From the NCBI GenBank assembly GCA_013153865.1, contig JAADDR010000126.1, positions 1-36,082 on the forward strand: a DNA stretch of 36,082 nucleotides, written 5' to 3'. Positions 17,110 through 24,276 of this stretch are shown piece after piece. Each line of letters starts with the position of its first letter. The stretch's first letter is position 1. Source of the DNA: Chlorobiota bacterium (GTDB lineage Bacteria; Bacteroidota; Bacteroidia; Bacteroidales; JAADGE01). Under the pieces are notes generated by a model, which saw nothing but the letters and a program-made list of their open reading frames with translations, was not told the origin of the DNA and searched no databases. The position numbers and the translations under genes are program-made.

Positions 17110-17775
17110 ATGCAAAAAAAGAATCTTGACCCCATAGGAAAGCTGATGGGTTTGCGCTATAAATCCCATCCCTGGCACGGAATCGAAATCGGGGAAGACG
17201 CTCCGGAAATTTTAACCTGTTTTGTTGAGATGGTGCCTACCGATACCGTAAAATACGAAGTAGATAAAGCCAGCGGATACGTAACTATTGACCGACCGCA
17301 AAAATTTTCGAGTATCTTACCTTCGTTATACGGATTTATACCCCAAACTTATTGCGGAGATAACTTGGCGGACGTAAGCCGCAAAAAATTAAAACGCCCC
17401 GAGATTATAGGAGACGGCGACCCGCTCGATATTTGTATTTTAACGGAAAAAGAAATCACTCACGGCGATATCCTCGTACAGGCAAAACCCATCGGCGGCT
17501 TTAGGATGATTGACGGCAACGAAGCCGACGATAAAATTATTGCCGTATTAAAAGACGATGCTGTTTACGGCGAATATAACGATATATCCGATTGCCCGGA
17601 AGCAGTCGTTGACAGACTTAAACATTATTTCCTGACCTATAAAGACATGCCCGGTATCTCTAACCATAAATGTGAGATAACTCATACATATAATAAAAAT
17701 GAAGCTTTAGAAGTCATAAGAAGGTCTGTAAAAGATTATCGCAACTATGTCGAAAATCTGTTATTTGAGAGATAA
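17110..17775 (+). CDS. ppa: Inorganic pyrophosphatase, family I
   Basis: It hydrolyses pyrophosphate to two phosphates in the cytoplasm, pulling biosynthetic reactions forward. The family I signature DGDPLD is at residues 102-107, with the three metal-binding aspartates D102, D104 and D107. Other core elements are KYEVDKASGYVTIDRP (substrate lysines and the GxxxxDR strand), YGFIPQTYCGD, and the later ADDKIIAVLKDD segment, which supplies further metal ligands. The protein has 221 residues, longer than the E. coli enzyme (about 176) because of N- and C-terminal extensions. The C-terminal part (KNEALEVIRRSVKDY) is helical. It is expressed from its own promoter and followed by the tRNA-Lys promoter. 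Confidence 0.95.
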   Translation: MQKKNLDPIGKLMGLRYKSHPWHGIEIGEDAPEILTCFVEMVPTDTVKYEVDKASGYVTIDRPQKFSSILPSLYGFIPQTYCGDNLADVSRKKLKRPEIIGDGDPLDICILTEKEITHGDILVQAKPIGGFRMIDGNEADDKIIAVLKDDAVYGEYNDISDCPEAVVDRLKHYFLTYKDMPGISNHKCEITHTYNKNEALEVIRRSVKDYRNYVENLLFER

Positions 17776-17816
17776 AGAAAAAAAATTAAAAAAAATTAAA
17801 AAAAATAAATATAATT

Positions 17817-17847
17817 TTTGCATATTAATTTTTTGCTTTTACCTTTG
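17817..17847 (+). promoter_or_regulatory. Promoter for tRNA-Lys
   Basis: TTTG at 17817-17820, a 19-nt spacer and TACCTTTG at 17840-17847 (followed by C) form the best promoter match in the window. Transcription would start roughly 15-20 nt before the tRNA. Confidence 0.8.
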
Positions 17848-17871
17848 CACCGCTTTTAAAGAAAAGAGCAC

Positions 17872-17944
17872 GACTCCTTAGCTCAGTTGGTAGAGCAACG
17901 CCCTTTTAAGGCGTGGGTCCTGCGTTCGAGCCGCAGAGGGGTCA
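17872..17944 (+). tRNA. tRNA-Lys (anticodon TTT)
   Basis: A 73-nt cloverleaf. The acceptor GACTCCT pairs with AGGGGTC (one G-T pair), followed by discriminator A. The D-arm is TAGCTCAGTTGGTAGAGCA. The anticodon stem ACGCC/GGCGT encloses the loop CTTTTAA, giving anticodon TTT. The T-arm is CTGCG TTCGAGC CGCAG. The 3' CCA is not encoded. A single tRNA with its own promoter and terminator. Confidence 0.97.
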
Positions 17945-17949
17945 CCCCG

Positions 17950-17978
17950 AGCCGCCGGTATAATTCGGCGGCTTTTTT
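17950..17978 (+). terminator. Rho-independent terminator of tRNA-Lys
   Basis: AGCCGCCG (17950-17957) and CGGCGGCT (17966-17973) form an 8-bp stem with an 8-nt loop, followed by six T. It lies 5 nt after the tRNA. Confidence 0.93.
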
Positions 17979-18039
17979 ATTTACTGCAAAAATTATGCAA
18001 AATTATACACTATTACTTTCCGTTGATTTTCGTTATTTA

Positions 18040-18063
18040 AATAATTGATAAAAATCAATTATT
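18040..18063. promoter_or_regulatory. FNR/DNR-type palindrome (TTGAT-N4-ATCAA) within 10-bp arms
   Basis: A perfect inverted repeat with 10-nt arms around AAAA. Its core at 18045-18058 is TTGAT-AAAA-ATCAA, identical to the FNR/DNR/NnrR consensus of other bacteria. It lies about 90 nt upstream of the likely start of transcription of the TetR gene. A Crp/Fnr-family regulator responding to oxygen or NO is a plausible ligand. The site is AT-rich, so chance or a simple hairpin cannot be excluded. Confidence 0.45.
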
Positions 18064-18097
18064 ATTTTGCTGCATGTCAGACCAAAACCCCCGCTTT

Positions 18098-18111
18098 ATG
18101 TTATATAACAT
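18098..18111. promoter_or_regulatory. 14-bp perfect palindrome (possible operator)
   Basis: ATGTTATATAACAT is exactly self-complementary with no spacer, so it suits a dimeric DNA-binding protein better than an RNA hairpin. It sits between the FNR-like box and the TetR operator-like repeat. A T-run follows, but the stem would be too weak for a terminator. Confidence 0.35.
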
Positions 18112-18139
18112 TTTTTTACCGCAGAATTTTTTATTTTCT

Positions 18140-18163
18140 TTGTAAGTGAATGCTTACTTACAA
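18140..18163. promoter_or_regulatory. Inverted repeat, probable operator of the TetR regulator
   Basis: TTGTAAGT (18140-18147) and ACTTACAA (18156-18163) form a perfect 8-bp inverted repeat with an 8-nt spacer, ending 3 nt before the ATG at 18167. It overlaps the place where the promoter -7 element would be (a weak TTTCTTTG at 18135-18142). Autoregulation by the TetR protein is inferred. The GTG at 18146 lies inside the repeat and is rejected as a start. Confidence 0.55.
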
Positions 18164-18166
18164 GTA

Positions 18167-18763
18167 ATGAACGCAACATTGTCAGACAGGCAAAATCAAA
18201 TACTTGCAATATCCGTCGGGATTATACATACCTCAGGTATACAGGGGTTTACCATTAAAAGTCTTTCCAATGCAATCGGCTTTACGGAAGCTGCCATTTA
18301 CAGGCATTTTAAAAGTAAAAATGAGATATTATGTGCAATTCTGGATATGTTTATTCTTAAACTTAAAAAATTTGCACTTACAGTAAAAGGTTCTCAAATA
18401 AGTTCTTTCGAAAAAATTAAAATGGTTTACGATAAACTTTCTTCCGTATTTACGGAAAAACCAGCATATGTATCGGTTATTTTTGCGGAAGAAATATTTA
18501 AAAATAACGCATCTTTATCTAAAAAAGTCGGAAAAATATTAGAACTTAACAACAATGCTTTTAAAGAAATCATTGAAGACGGTCAAAAAAATAATGAAAT
18601 TACTAAAGATATAGAAAGCGAAGAACTTACCTTAGTTGTTATGGGAGCTTTTCGTTTATTGGTCAAGAATTGGAAAATGCGGGATTTTTCCTTTGAATTA
18701 AAGGCTAAAGCCGATAAACTTTATCTGAGTATTGAAACATTATTAAAATCGGAAAGAAAATAA
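18167..18763 (+). CDS. TetR/AcrR-family transcriptional regulator
   Basis: A DNA-binding regulator of 198 residues from the ATG at 18167. The N-terminal helix-turn-helix is clear: ILAISVGIIHTSGIQGFTIK, then LSNAIGFTEAAIYRHFKSKN with the typical YRHFKSK recognition-helix end (about residues 10-55). The rest is an all-helical ligand-binding and dimerisation domain containing PAYVSVIFAEEIF and a conserved-looking GAFRLLVKNW near the C-terminus. The ligand is unknown. A perfect inverted repeat overlaps its promoter, consistent with self-repression, and the next gene follows after 45 nt with no obvious promoter. It is likely the local regulator of the membrane-protein cluster. Confidence 0.9.
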   Translation: MNATLSDRQNQILAISVGIIHTSGIQGFTIKSLSNAIGFTEAAIYRHFKSKNEILCAILDMFILKLKKFALTVKGSQISSFEKIKMVYDKLSSVFTEKPAYVSVIFAEEIFKNNASLSKKVGKILELNNNAFKEIIEDGQKNNEITKDIESEELTLVVMGAFRLLVKNWKMRDFSFELKAKADKLYLSIETLLKSERK

Positions 18764-18808
18764 TTTTTATCTTTATATTTTTAATTACTAACTTTTAATT
18801 ATTTAATT

Positions 18809-19909
18809 ATGTATACCAAAACTACAAAAAATCAAAGAACGATTGCAGCGGCTGTTGCAGTTATTGTAGGGCTTTATTTGTTGTTGATTGCGCCTACGCA
18901 AGCCATGACGACATTAAAATTGGCTTTACATGCCGTAATGGAAAGATTAATTCCGTTTGATCCGGATTTCTATACGGCAGTTCCGATTCTGGGAACAACT
19001 TTTGACATCTGGATTATTTTATTAACATTCGGAGGTTCACTATTATTGGTATTGGCTTACCGCATTTACAAAGGTAACCTCAATGCAAGAGCTGCCGGAC
19101 TCGGAATTACCGCTATAGCTTCCGTTGCCGGAATGACAATGTTTATCCCCTGGATGGTATTAATCGTATCAGATTATTCTAACGGTCCCGTACCCGGTAT
19201 TTTACCTCCTCCGGCTGATGTTAACGTTATGCCTTCGGTAATATGGATTATGGTAATCGGTCTTATCGGATACTTTGTATTTTTATTGTCTGATAAAGAT
19301 ACAATTAAAAACAAAATCTTTAAAAGCATTGTATATACGGGTATCGGAATTGTTGCAGGTATGGTATTCATGAATGCACAACACGGTGTTCGTTATTTCG
19401 AATTTATACCCGAATATTTAACGGATAATCCTACATTACAACGCTACGATAATCCGCTCGGAAACCCTCATACTAATTTAGATTATTATGATGCATTGGC
19501 ACTTACAACTATTTCTCAAGAACAAGTAAACCACTTAAAAGCCGGAGAAAAAGTTGCCATCGTACGTAAAGATCATACCGTAGATAACGTTGTTGTCAAA
19601 AAAACAAAACCCGAATATAATCCAAATACTCTTTCATTATTCTTGGGAGGATACGGAAACTACATTGCATCTTATTTAATGGTATTCTTAATTCCCTTCG
19701 TATTCTTACGCAAACGTTGGGCTTACAATGCAATGCTTATGGCTGTATTATTCTCTGCCGTAGCAACTTATTGGAATGCCATAATAAGAGGATCTTTCGA
19801 ATGGGTAATCGGAGGAACTTTATCATTAGGTTTATTGGTATTTATGCTTTTACCGATATTCAAACAATTCCTTACCGAACCTTATCCCGAAGAAGAAGGT
19901 GAAGAATAA
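18809..19909 (+). CDS. Polytopic membrane protein, unrecognised family, in the oxidase-like cluster
   Basis: I do not recognise the family. The 366 residues contain about eight hydrophobic helices: roughly 11-28, 65-87, 93-120, 142-164, 176-196, then after a soluble stretch 281-299, 305-328 and 333-350. Between helices 3 and 4 is a Pro-rich loop (GPVPGILPPPADVN). The soluble domain (about 198-278) follows NAQHGVRYFEFIPEY and contains LQRYDNPLGNPHTNLDYYD and a small beta-like GEKVAIVRKDHTVDNVVVKK segment. The C-terminus is acidic (EPYPEEEGEE). There are no CxxCH heme c motifs. It is encoded just after the TetR gene and ends at a terminator, ahead of the 215- and 508-residue membrane proteins. 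A role as an accessory subunit or partner is inferred from position. Confidence 0.6.
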   Translation: MYTKTTKNQRTIAAAVAVIVGLYLLLIAPTQAMTTLKLALHAVMERLIPFDPDFYTAVPILGTTFDIWIILLTFGGSLLLVLAYRIYKGNLNARAAGLGITAIASVAGMTMFIPWMVLIVSDYSNGPVPGILPPPADVNVMPSVIWIMVIGLIGYFVFLLSDKDTIKNKIFKSIVYTGIGIVAGMVFMNAQHGVRYFEFIPEYLTDNPTLQRYDNPLGNPHTNLDYYDALALTTISQEQVNHLKAGEKVAIVRKDHTVDNVVVKKTKPEYNPNTLSLFLGGYGNYIASYLMVFLIPFVFLRKRWAYNAMLMAVLFSAVATYWNAIIRGSFEWVIGGTLSLGLLVFMLLPIFKQFLTEPYPEEEGEE

Positions 19910-19921
19910 ATATTAAAAAAA

Positions 19922-19977
19922 ACGTGTCGCAACTAAATAACAGACAACTTTTTCTTTATCGGTTGCGACATGTTTTT
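19922..19977 (+). terminator. Terminator-like hairpin after the 366-residue membrane protein
   Basis: A 12-bp stem (19922-19933 with 19962-19973, one G-T pair, arms containing GTGTCGCAAC and GTTGCGACAT) encloses a 28-nt loop and is followed by TTTTT. It separates the TetR/366-residue unit from the next genes, which may be a separate transcript or receive read-through. Confidence 0.7.
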
Positions 19978-20073
19978 AATTCGAACAAAATAATTTAAGT
20001 CTGAATATTTTTTTATTTTTATTATAATTAATATATTTAGATTTTTATTATTTGTTCACTAAAATTATTTATC

Positions 20074-20721
20074 ATGGATCCAAAAACAACAATTCTAGAT
20101 TTAGTACTTTTGCTTTTAACCGGAGTTACGGCTCTTTATATGATTTATCGCTTTGTAACGGCTCTTAAAACATCAGAAGACAAGCCGAGATATTACATAA
20201 TGAACATAATCGCTTTTGCCGTAATTCTTGTTGCCGGAGTTTTAGTTATTTTCTTTGATTTTCAAGTTCTTAACAGACCTGAAATTAAAATTGTGGCAAC
20301 TCTTATTCCTTTTGCTTTGGCAATAGGACTTGTTTGCAGATTTTACAAACAATATGCAAATTATTTCAAAATCTTTTTGTTAATCGGTCTAATACTGATA
20401 ATCTTATTAAATTACGATGTTATCAGTGCAAAATTTATTTATCCGATATTCCATTCGGTTGCAGGACTTACAATTTTTGCCTTACCGATAATAGCGGTAA
20501 AAAAGAAATTGGTTGACCCCGGATTCATCGGAGTTACGATAGGAGGAGCAATAATAGGAATCGGAGGTATTGCACTGGCATTTCTCGGAGCAGGTAAACC
20601 CCTCTTGGGAATATTTACGGCTGATGTTGTTTTTGCTATCTTAACACCTATCTTATTTCTTATGACTTTAGGATTTGCTTACGGATTTATGAAAGATCTG
20701 AAAAATCCCGTGAAAAAATAA
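20074..20721 (+). CDS. Seven-helix membrane protein, unrecognised family
   Basis: A 215-residue very hydrophobic protein with seven predicted helices: about 6-32, 41-66, 73-89, 96-115, 122-143, 150-173 and 180-207. Charged residues lie in short loops and at the C-terminal KDLKNPVKK. A single His sits in a helix (YPIFHSVAGLTIF, about residue 128), and helix 6 is a Gly-rich GGAIIGIGG segment. I cannot assign it to a family. It lies 63 nt upstream of the 12-helix histidine-rich protein, with no terminator between, so the two are probably co-transcribed. It could be a small integral subunit of the same complex; this rests on context only. Confidence 0.6.
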   Translation: MDPKTTILDLVLLLLTGVTALYMIYRFVTALKTSEDKPRYYIMNIIAFAVILVAGVLVIFFDFQVLNRPEIKIVATLIPFALAIGLVCRFYKQYANYFKIFLLIGLILIILLNYDVISAKFIYPIFHSVAGLTIFALPIIAVKKKLVDPGFIGVTIGGAIIGIGGIALAFLGAGKPLLGIFTADVVFAILTPILFLMTLGFAYGFMKDLKNPVKK

Positions 20722-20784
20722 CTTTATTTTGAAGTATTAAACACAGATGAAAATAAATTATTAACAAAAATCAAAAGGTGAATT

Positions 20785-22311
20785 ATGAACAGATTTAATT
20801 ATCTTTTCTCCTCCACAAAAGGTCTGATACTGACGGCTATTTCTTTAATAGCCATTGTAACGGCGGTATTCCAAACACTGTCGGGACCTATGGTGGAATG
20901 GGGAATAAAAGATGTTACGGTAAAACTGCTCGGAATGGATTTAAATCCGCAAGAAAGAGCAGGACGAATTATTATGCTTTATCATACCATTGCAATGGCT
21001 GTCGTTGCTATTGAAGTGTATATGATAACATCAATTGTCCCGATGCGAAGACACGAGCAAAGAAATATCAATATGTTTATAACCGTAGGTTATATGACAG
21101 CTATGGTATTCGGCTTAGGTTTTGCATATTGGGGACATAACTTTACTTTCCACGGACTTTTTCTCGTAGGACAGTCATTAGTATTCTTTTCGGGCGTAAT
21201 GTTAGCCGTAGCGCTAAATCCCTGGAAAAAAGAATATTATGTTACGGATAAAGAATTTGCACACTTTAAAAGCGGTATGGACATGGAGAGAATGGCATTC
21301 TTTGTAATGACAATCGCCATGCTTATATCTGCCGGCTACGGAGCAGTTACCGGTTCGTTCTGGTCTAACGGACACGAAACATTCTTAGCCGAAGATCTTA
21401 TCAGAGATCCGCATAAAACTCATTTGCAAAAAGCCATTATAGGTCACTTGCATATTATGCTTACTCTTATTGCCGTTGCTATAACTCTTGTTGTGGGAAG
21501 ATGGCTTAAATTCAAAGGAGTATTCCATAAAATAGCTATGCCTTTTATGATTGTAGGAACAATAGTTATTGCCGGCGGTGTATGGTCGGTTGTATGGACT
21601 CACATGGCTCACACCTTTATATATATAGGTTCTGTGGGCGTAATGCTTGCAGCTTTTATGCTTGTAATATTCAGCTGGAAAAAACTTATTCATGATAATG
21701 CTGCCGAAATGGGATACGAAAACCCGAATTTTATTCAAAAATTAAAAGCATTATTCCACGACCCGATAAAATTCGGACCCGGCTGGCAAATGGTATTTAT
21801 GAATTTTACCGTGAGCGGCGTGGGTATTTTTATGGCTATAAAATTAGAGCAAATATTCAGAGTATGGCCTGCTCGCGAAGAACGTATCACATTAACCGGA
21901 CACTGGCATATTCTTGCAGCTCTTATAGCAACAATTATTATAATGTATTATGTTGATATTGTCGGAATAAAAGGCAAAATCAGAAAATGGTTCGGATGGA
22001 TTTTAATTATCGGATCCGATATTGCATTTGCATCAATGACAATTTATTCGATGAAACGATTAGTTGTTCCGAATGAAGTTGCACAACAAGGTGTTGTTAA
22101 TACAACAATGTTACTTACCGATTTCGGATTAGGCGCAATTCTTGTTTCTTTGGCAATTTTATTGGGTTGGAAATTATTCGACTTATTCCAAAAAGACGGT
22201 TTATGGAAAAAAGAAGCCGAAAATCCGGAATTAGAAGCGGAAAAAACATCCGATCCTGTTTTTAATTTAAAAAGAGAAAGCGAATTTAATACAGAAGGAG
22301 GTGTGAAATGA
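20785..22311 (+). CDS. Divergent heme-copper oxidase/NO reductase-like catalytic subunit (12 TM, His-rich)
   Basis: A 508-residue integral membrane protein for which I count 12 helices. Histidines sit in or at the ends of them: H67 (LYHTIAMA, helix 2), H118 and H123 (WGHNFTFHG, helices 3-4), H221 and H223 (IGHLHIML, helix 6), H273 and H276 (WTHMAHTF, end of helix 7), and H373 and H375 (TGHWHILA, helix 10). P. aeruginosa NorB uses H60, H207, H258/H259, H347 and H349, so the spacings 154, 52, 100 and 2 here compare with 147, 51, 89 and 2. Helices 2, 6 and 10 resemble one another, as expected from the threefold pseudo-symmetry of that superfamily. It lacks the adjacent His-His of helix 7 and the Glu/Tyr four residues after the helix-6 His (M225 here). 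CtaB is encoded downstream. Membership is inferred, and substrate and metals are unknown. The ATGA overlap couples it to the next gene. Confidence 0.65.
   Translation: MNRFNYLFSSTKGLILTAISLIAIVTAVFQTLSGPMVEWGIKDVTVKLLGMDLNPQERAGRIIMLYHTIAMAVVAIEVYMITSIVPMRRHEQRNINMFITVGYMTAMVFGLGFAYWGHNFTFHGLFLVGQSLVFFSGVMLAVALNPWKKEYYVTDKEFAHFKSGMDMERMAFFVMTIAMLISAGYGAVTGSFWSNGHETFLAEDLIRDPHKTHLQKAIIGHLHIMLTLIAVAITLVVGRWLKFKGVFHKIAMPFMIVGTIVIAGGVWSVVWTHMAHTFIYIGSVGVMLAAFMLVIFSWKKLIHDNAAEMGYENPNFIQKLKALFHDPIKFGPGWQMVFMNFTVSGVGIFMAIKLEQIFRVWPAREERITLTGHWHILAALIATIIIMYYVDIVGIKGKIRKWFGWILIIGSDIAFASMTIYSMKRLVVPNEVAQQGVVNTTMLLTDFGLGAILVSLAILLGWKLFDLFQKDGLWKKEAENPELEAEKTSDPVFNLKRESEFNTEGGVK
22296..22303 (+). promoter_or_regulatory. 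Perfect Shine-Dalgarno sequence at the coupled start of the SUMF1 lipoprotein
   Basis: AGGAGGTG lies 4 nt before the ATG at 22308, inside the end of the upstream gene whose stop overlaps it (ATGA). Such sequences are rare in this window, where most genes have none. It supports coupled translation of the two proteins, although the bases also encode Gly-Gly-Val. Confidence 0.6.
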
Positions 22312-23306
22312 GAAAGTTAGTATATTTATTTTTCGTATTATTTGCATTTGCAAGTTGTTCAAAAGAAGTTATAGTAAATCAGGAAGTTAAGCCTGTTGAT
22401 ACAGGCGTAAACCCCGACGAGTGGGTTCTTGTTCCCGCAGGACATTTTTACTATAATATGCATGCTCACGATGCCGTTATCGATAATGACTATGAAATTA
22501 TGGTAACAGATGTTACAAATAAACAATATGCCGAATTTATGAATAAAGCAGTTGCCGCAAAAGCAATAAAAATTGACGGCGACAGCATAAAAGGTCATTA
22601 TCCCGGCGATCCGTTCGACGGCTATTTGCACGAATGGAAAATACCCGAAGGTGATTATGTATTAATGCCTTTCGGCGAGCCCGGTTCTCATATAAAACTT
22701 GTTGACGGTAAATTTGTTGTTGACAAAGGTTTTGAAAATCATCCGGTTGTAATGGTAACTTGGTTCGGAGCTAAAGCATATGCCGATTTTTACGGTTACC
22801 GTTTGCCTACCGAAAAAGAATGGGCAAAAGCAGCAAGAGGAACCGATAAACGCGCATATCCTTGGGGAGACGAAATCTCTGTTGCCGTTACCAATTTTAA
22901 AAGCAGTCATAACGCAATTCAAAAAATGCTTGACGCAAAAATCGGAAGAACAACTCCCGTAGGATACTATAACGGTAAAAAATACGGTGATTTTCAAACC
23001 GAAGATAACAGAAGCCCCTACGGATTATACGATATGGGCGGAAATGTATGGCAATGGGTAGGCGATGATTATCCTGATGTTCACTATCGTTATATGAGAG
23101 GCGGAAGCTTTGACAATTATGAATACAATCTTTTTGTATGGGCAAGAAACAGTGCAGGACCCGATTATTACGGAATTAATGTCGGTTTCAGATGTGCAAG
23201 AGACGTAAAAACCGAAACAGTTACCGAAGTAGCGGTAGATTCGGTTTCTGCCGATACCTTAAAGGTTGAAGAAATAGAAGTTAAAGTTGAAGAGATAGAA
23301 AAATAG
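22308..23306 (+). CDS. SUMF1/FGE-fold lipoprotein, NirV-like, without FGE cysteines
   Basis: A 332-residue lipoprotein: the signal peptide ends in FASC with Cys17. Residues about 38-300 carry the SUMF1 (formylglycine-generating-enzyme) fold: DEWVLVPAGHF, VTNKQYAEFMN, HPVVMVTWFGAKAYADF, YRLPTEKEWAKAARG, YPWGD, GLYDMGGNVWQWV, YMRGGSF and GFRCARD. Active FGEs have a Cys pair shortly after RGGS; here the segment reads RGGSFDNYEYN, so formylglycine generation is not expected. SUMF1-fold proteins such as NirV accompany copper nitrite reductases, a loose parallel to this respiratory-looking context. The C-terminus ends in an acidic Val/Glu tail (KVEEIEVKVEEIE). Its start codon overlaps the stop of the oxidase-like gene and has a strong Shine-Dalgarno sequence. 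I infer an extracytoplasmic accessory subunit or assembly factor. Confidence 0.85.
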   Translation: MRKLVYLFFVLFAFASCSKEVIVNQEVKPVDTGVNPDEWVLVPAGHFYYNMHAHDAVIDNDYEIMVTDVTNKQYAEFMNKAVAAKAIKIDGDSIKGHYPGDPFDGYLHEWKIPEGDYVLMPFGEPGSHIKLVDGKFVVDKGFENHPVVMVTWFGAKAYADFYGYRLPTEKEWAKAARGTDKRAYPWGDEISVAVTNFKSSHNAIQKMLDAKIGRTTPVGYYNGKKYGDFQTEDNRSPYGLYDMGGNVWQWVGDDYPDVHYRYMRGGSFDNYEYNLFVWARNSAGPDYYGINVGFRCARDVKTETVTEVAVDSVSADTLKVEEIEVKVEEIEK

Positions 23307-23315
23307 GTGTAATTC

Positions 23316-23377
23316 AATAAGTTTTCAGTTCTCGATTTTACTTAAGTAAATTATCGGGAATTGGAAACTTATTTTTT
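23316..23377 (+). terminator. Long hairpin with U-run between the SUMF1 gene and ctaB
   Basis: AATAAGTTT (23316-23324) pairs with AAACTTATT (23365-23373). The stem continues inward with three G-T pairs to about 21 bp, and the loop itself contains the palindrome TTTACTTAAGTAAA. Six T follow. Only about 11 nt separate it from the ctaB ATG, leaving no room for a downstream promoter, so it may act as a partial terminator that lowers ctaB expression. Confidence 0.75.
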
Positions 23378-23388
23378 AAAGAAACAGA

Positions 23389-24261
23389 ATGTCATATAAT
23401 ATTAAAAGCAAAATAAAGGATTACTGGCAACTTATAAAGAGTTTGCAAACCTTTTTGTTACTGCTTACCGGAATAACCGGATTTTTAAGCAGCAGATGCC
23501 CATATACCGGTTGGGAAACATTTGTTTTAATGATTGTCAGTTTGTTTTTGGCAATAAGCGGAACTACGGTTTACAACATGGTTTACGACCGTAAAATTGA
23601 TGCAAAAATGAACAGGACAAAAAATCGTCCCATACCTTCCGGAAGAGTATCGGTTAAAGAAGCCGTAATACTCGGAACGGTTTTAAATGTTATCGGGCTG
23701 GGTATCGCATTTTGGTTAAGTCCTCTTTATGCTTTGGTTGTTTTTGCCGGATTATTTATTGATTTTATCGTATATACCGTATGGCTGAAACAACGTTCTC
23801 CGTGGTCTATAGTATGGGGCGGTATTTCCGGAGGCATGCCTATATTGGCGGGAAGAGTTCTCGGGACCGGAGAAATCGATATGATAGGAATTTTTCTGGC
23901 ATTATCTATTTTGTTTTGGATACCTACCCACATCATGACTTTTAACATGAAATATTTTGATGATTACAAGAGAGCCGGAGTTCCGACATTCCCCGAAAAA
24001 TACGGTTTTAAAAAAGCAAGAATAATTATAGCCGTTTCTACCGTAGTTTCTGCCGTTACTTTTGCTGCCGGAGCTTTTTTTCTCGGAATAGAGTGGGGGT
24101 TTATAAGAGTTCTTATTCTTTTGGCTGTTGTTGCAACGGCATTTGCGGTTTACGGCATCTTAAAACCTTCCGACAAGATGAATTTCAGACTATTTAAACT
24201 TGCTTCTTTAAATATGCTTTTTGCTATGATTATTATTATTTTAGGTTCAATTTATTATTAA
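23389..24261 (+). CDS. ctaB: Protoheme IX farnesyltransferase (heme O synthase), UbiA family
   Basis: It farnesylates heme b to heme O, a cofactor of many heme-copper oxidases. The 290-residue protein has about eight or nine membrane helices. The first Asp-rich motif is N63-x3-D67-x3-D71-x2-M74-x-R76-T-x2-R80-P, the form typical of heme O synthases. The second region contains WGGISGGMPILAG and PTHIMTFNMKYFDDYKRAG followed by VPTFPEKYG, matching the PHF...KDDYxxAGxPMLP element of CtaB/CyoE with some changes. Other UbiA enzymes (menaquinone or lipid prenyltransferases) fit less well. Its place directly downstream of the oxidase-like genes supports maturation of their heme. It follows a strong hairpin with almost no leader and precedes the two small membrane proteins by 15 nt. 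Confidence 0.85.
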   Translation: MSYNIKSKIKDYWQLIKSLQTFLLLLTGITGFLSSRCPYTGWETFVLMIVSLFLAISGTTVYNMVYDRKIDAKMNRTKNRPIPSGRVSVKEAVILGTVLNVIGLGIAFWLSPLYALVVFAGLFIDFIVYTVWLKQRSPWSIVWGGISGGMPILAGRVLGTGEIDMIGIFLALSILFWIPTHIMTFNMKYFDDYKRAGVPTFPEKYGFKKARIIIAVSTVVSAVTFAAGAFFLGIEWGFIRVLILLAVVATAFAVYGILKPSDKMNFRLFKLASLNMLFAMIIIILGSIYY

Positions 24262-24276
24262 AAAGACAAAGATATT

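Noticed and set aside
20785-22311. Straight annotation as cbb3 oxidase or as canonical cNOR/qNOR
   Set aside because: The helix-7 His-His pair, the helix-6 Glu (NOR) and the cross-linked Tyr (oxidases) are not where they should be, and no CcoO/NorC-like c-type cytochrome is encoded. Only superfamily-level membership is proposed.
22308-23306. Active formylglycine-generating enzyme for sulfatases
   Set aside because: The Cys residues required after RGGS are absent and no sulfatase gene is nearby; only the fold is shared.
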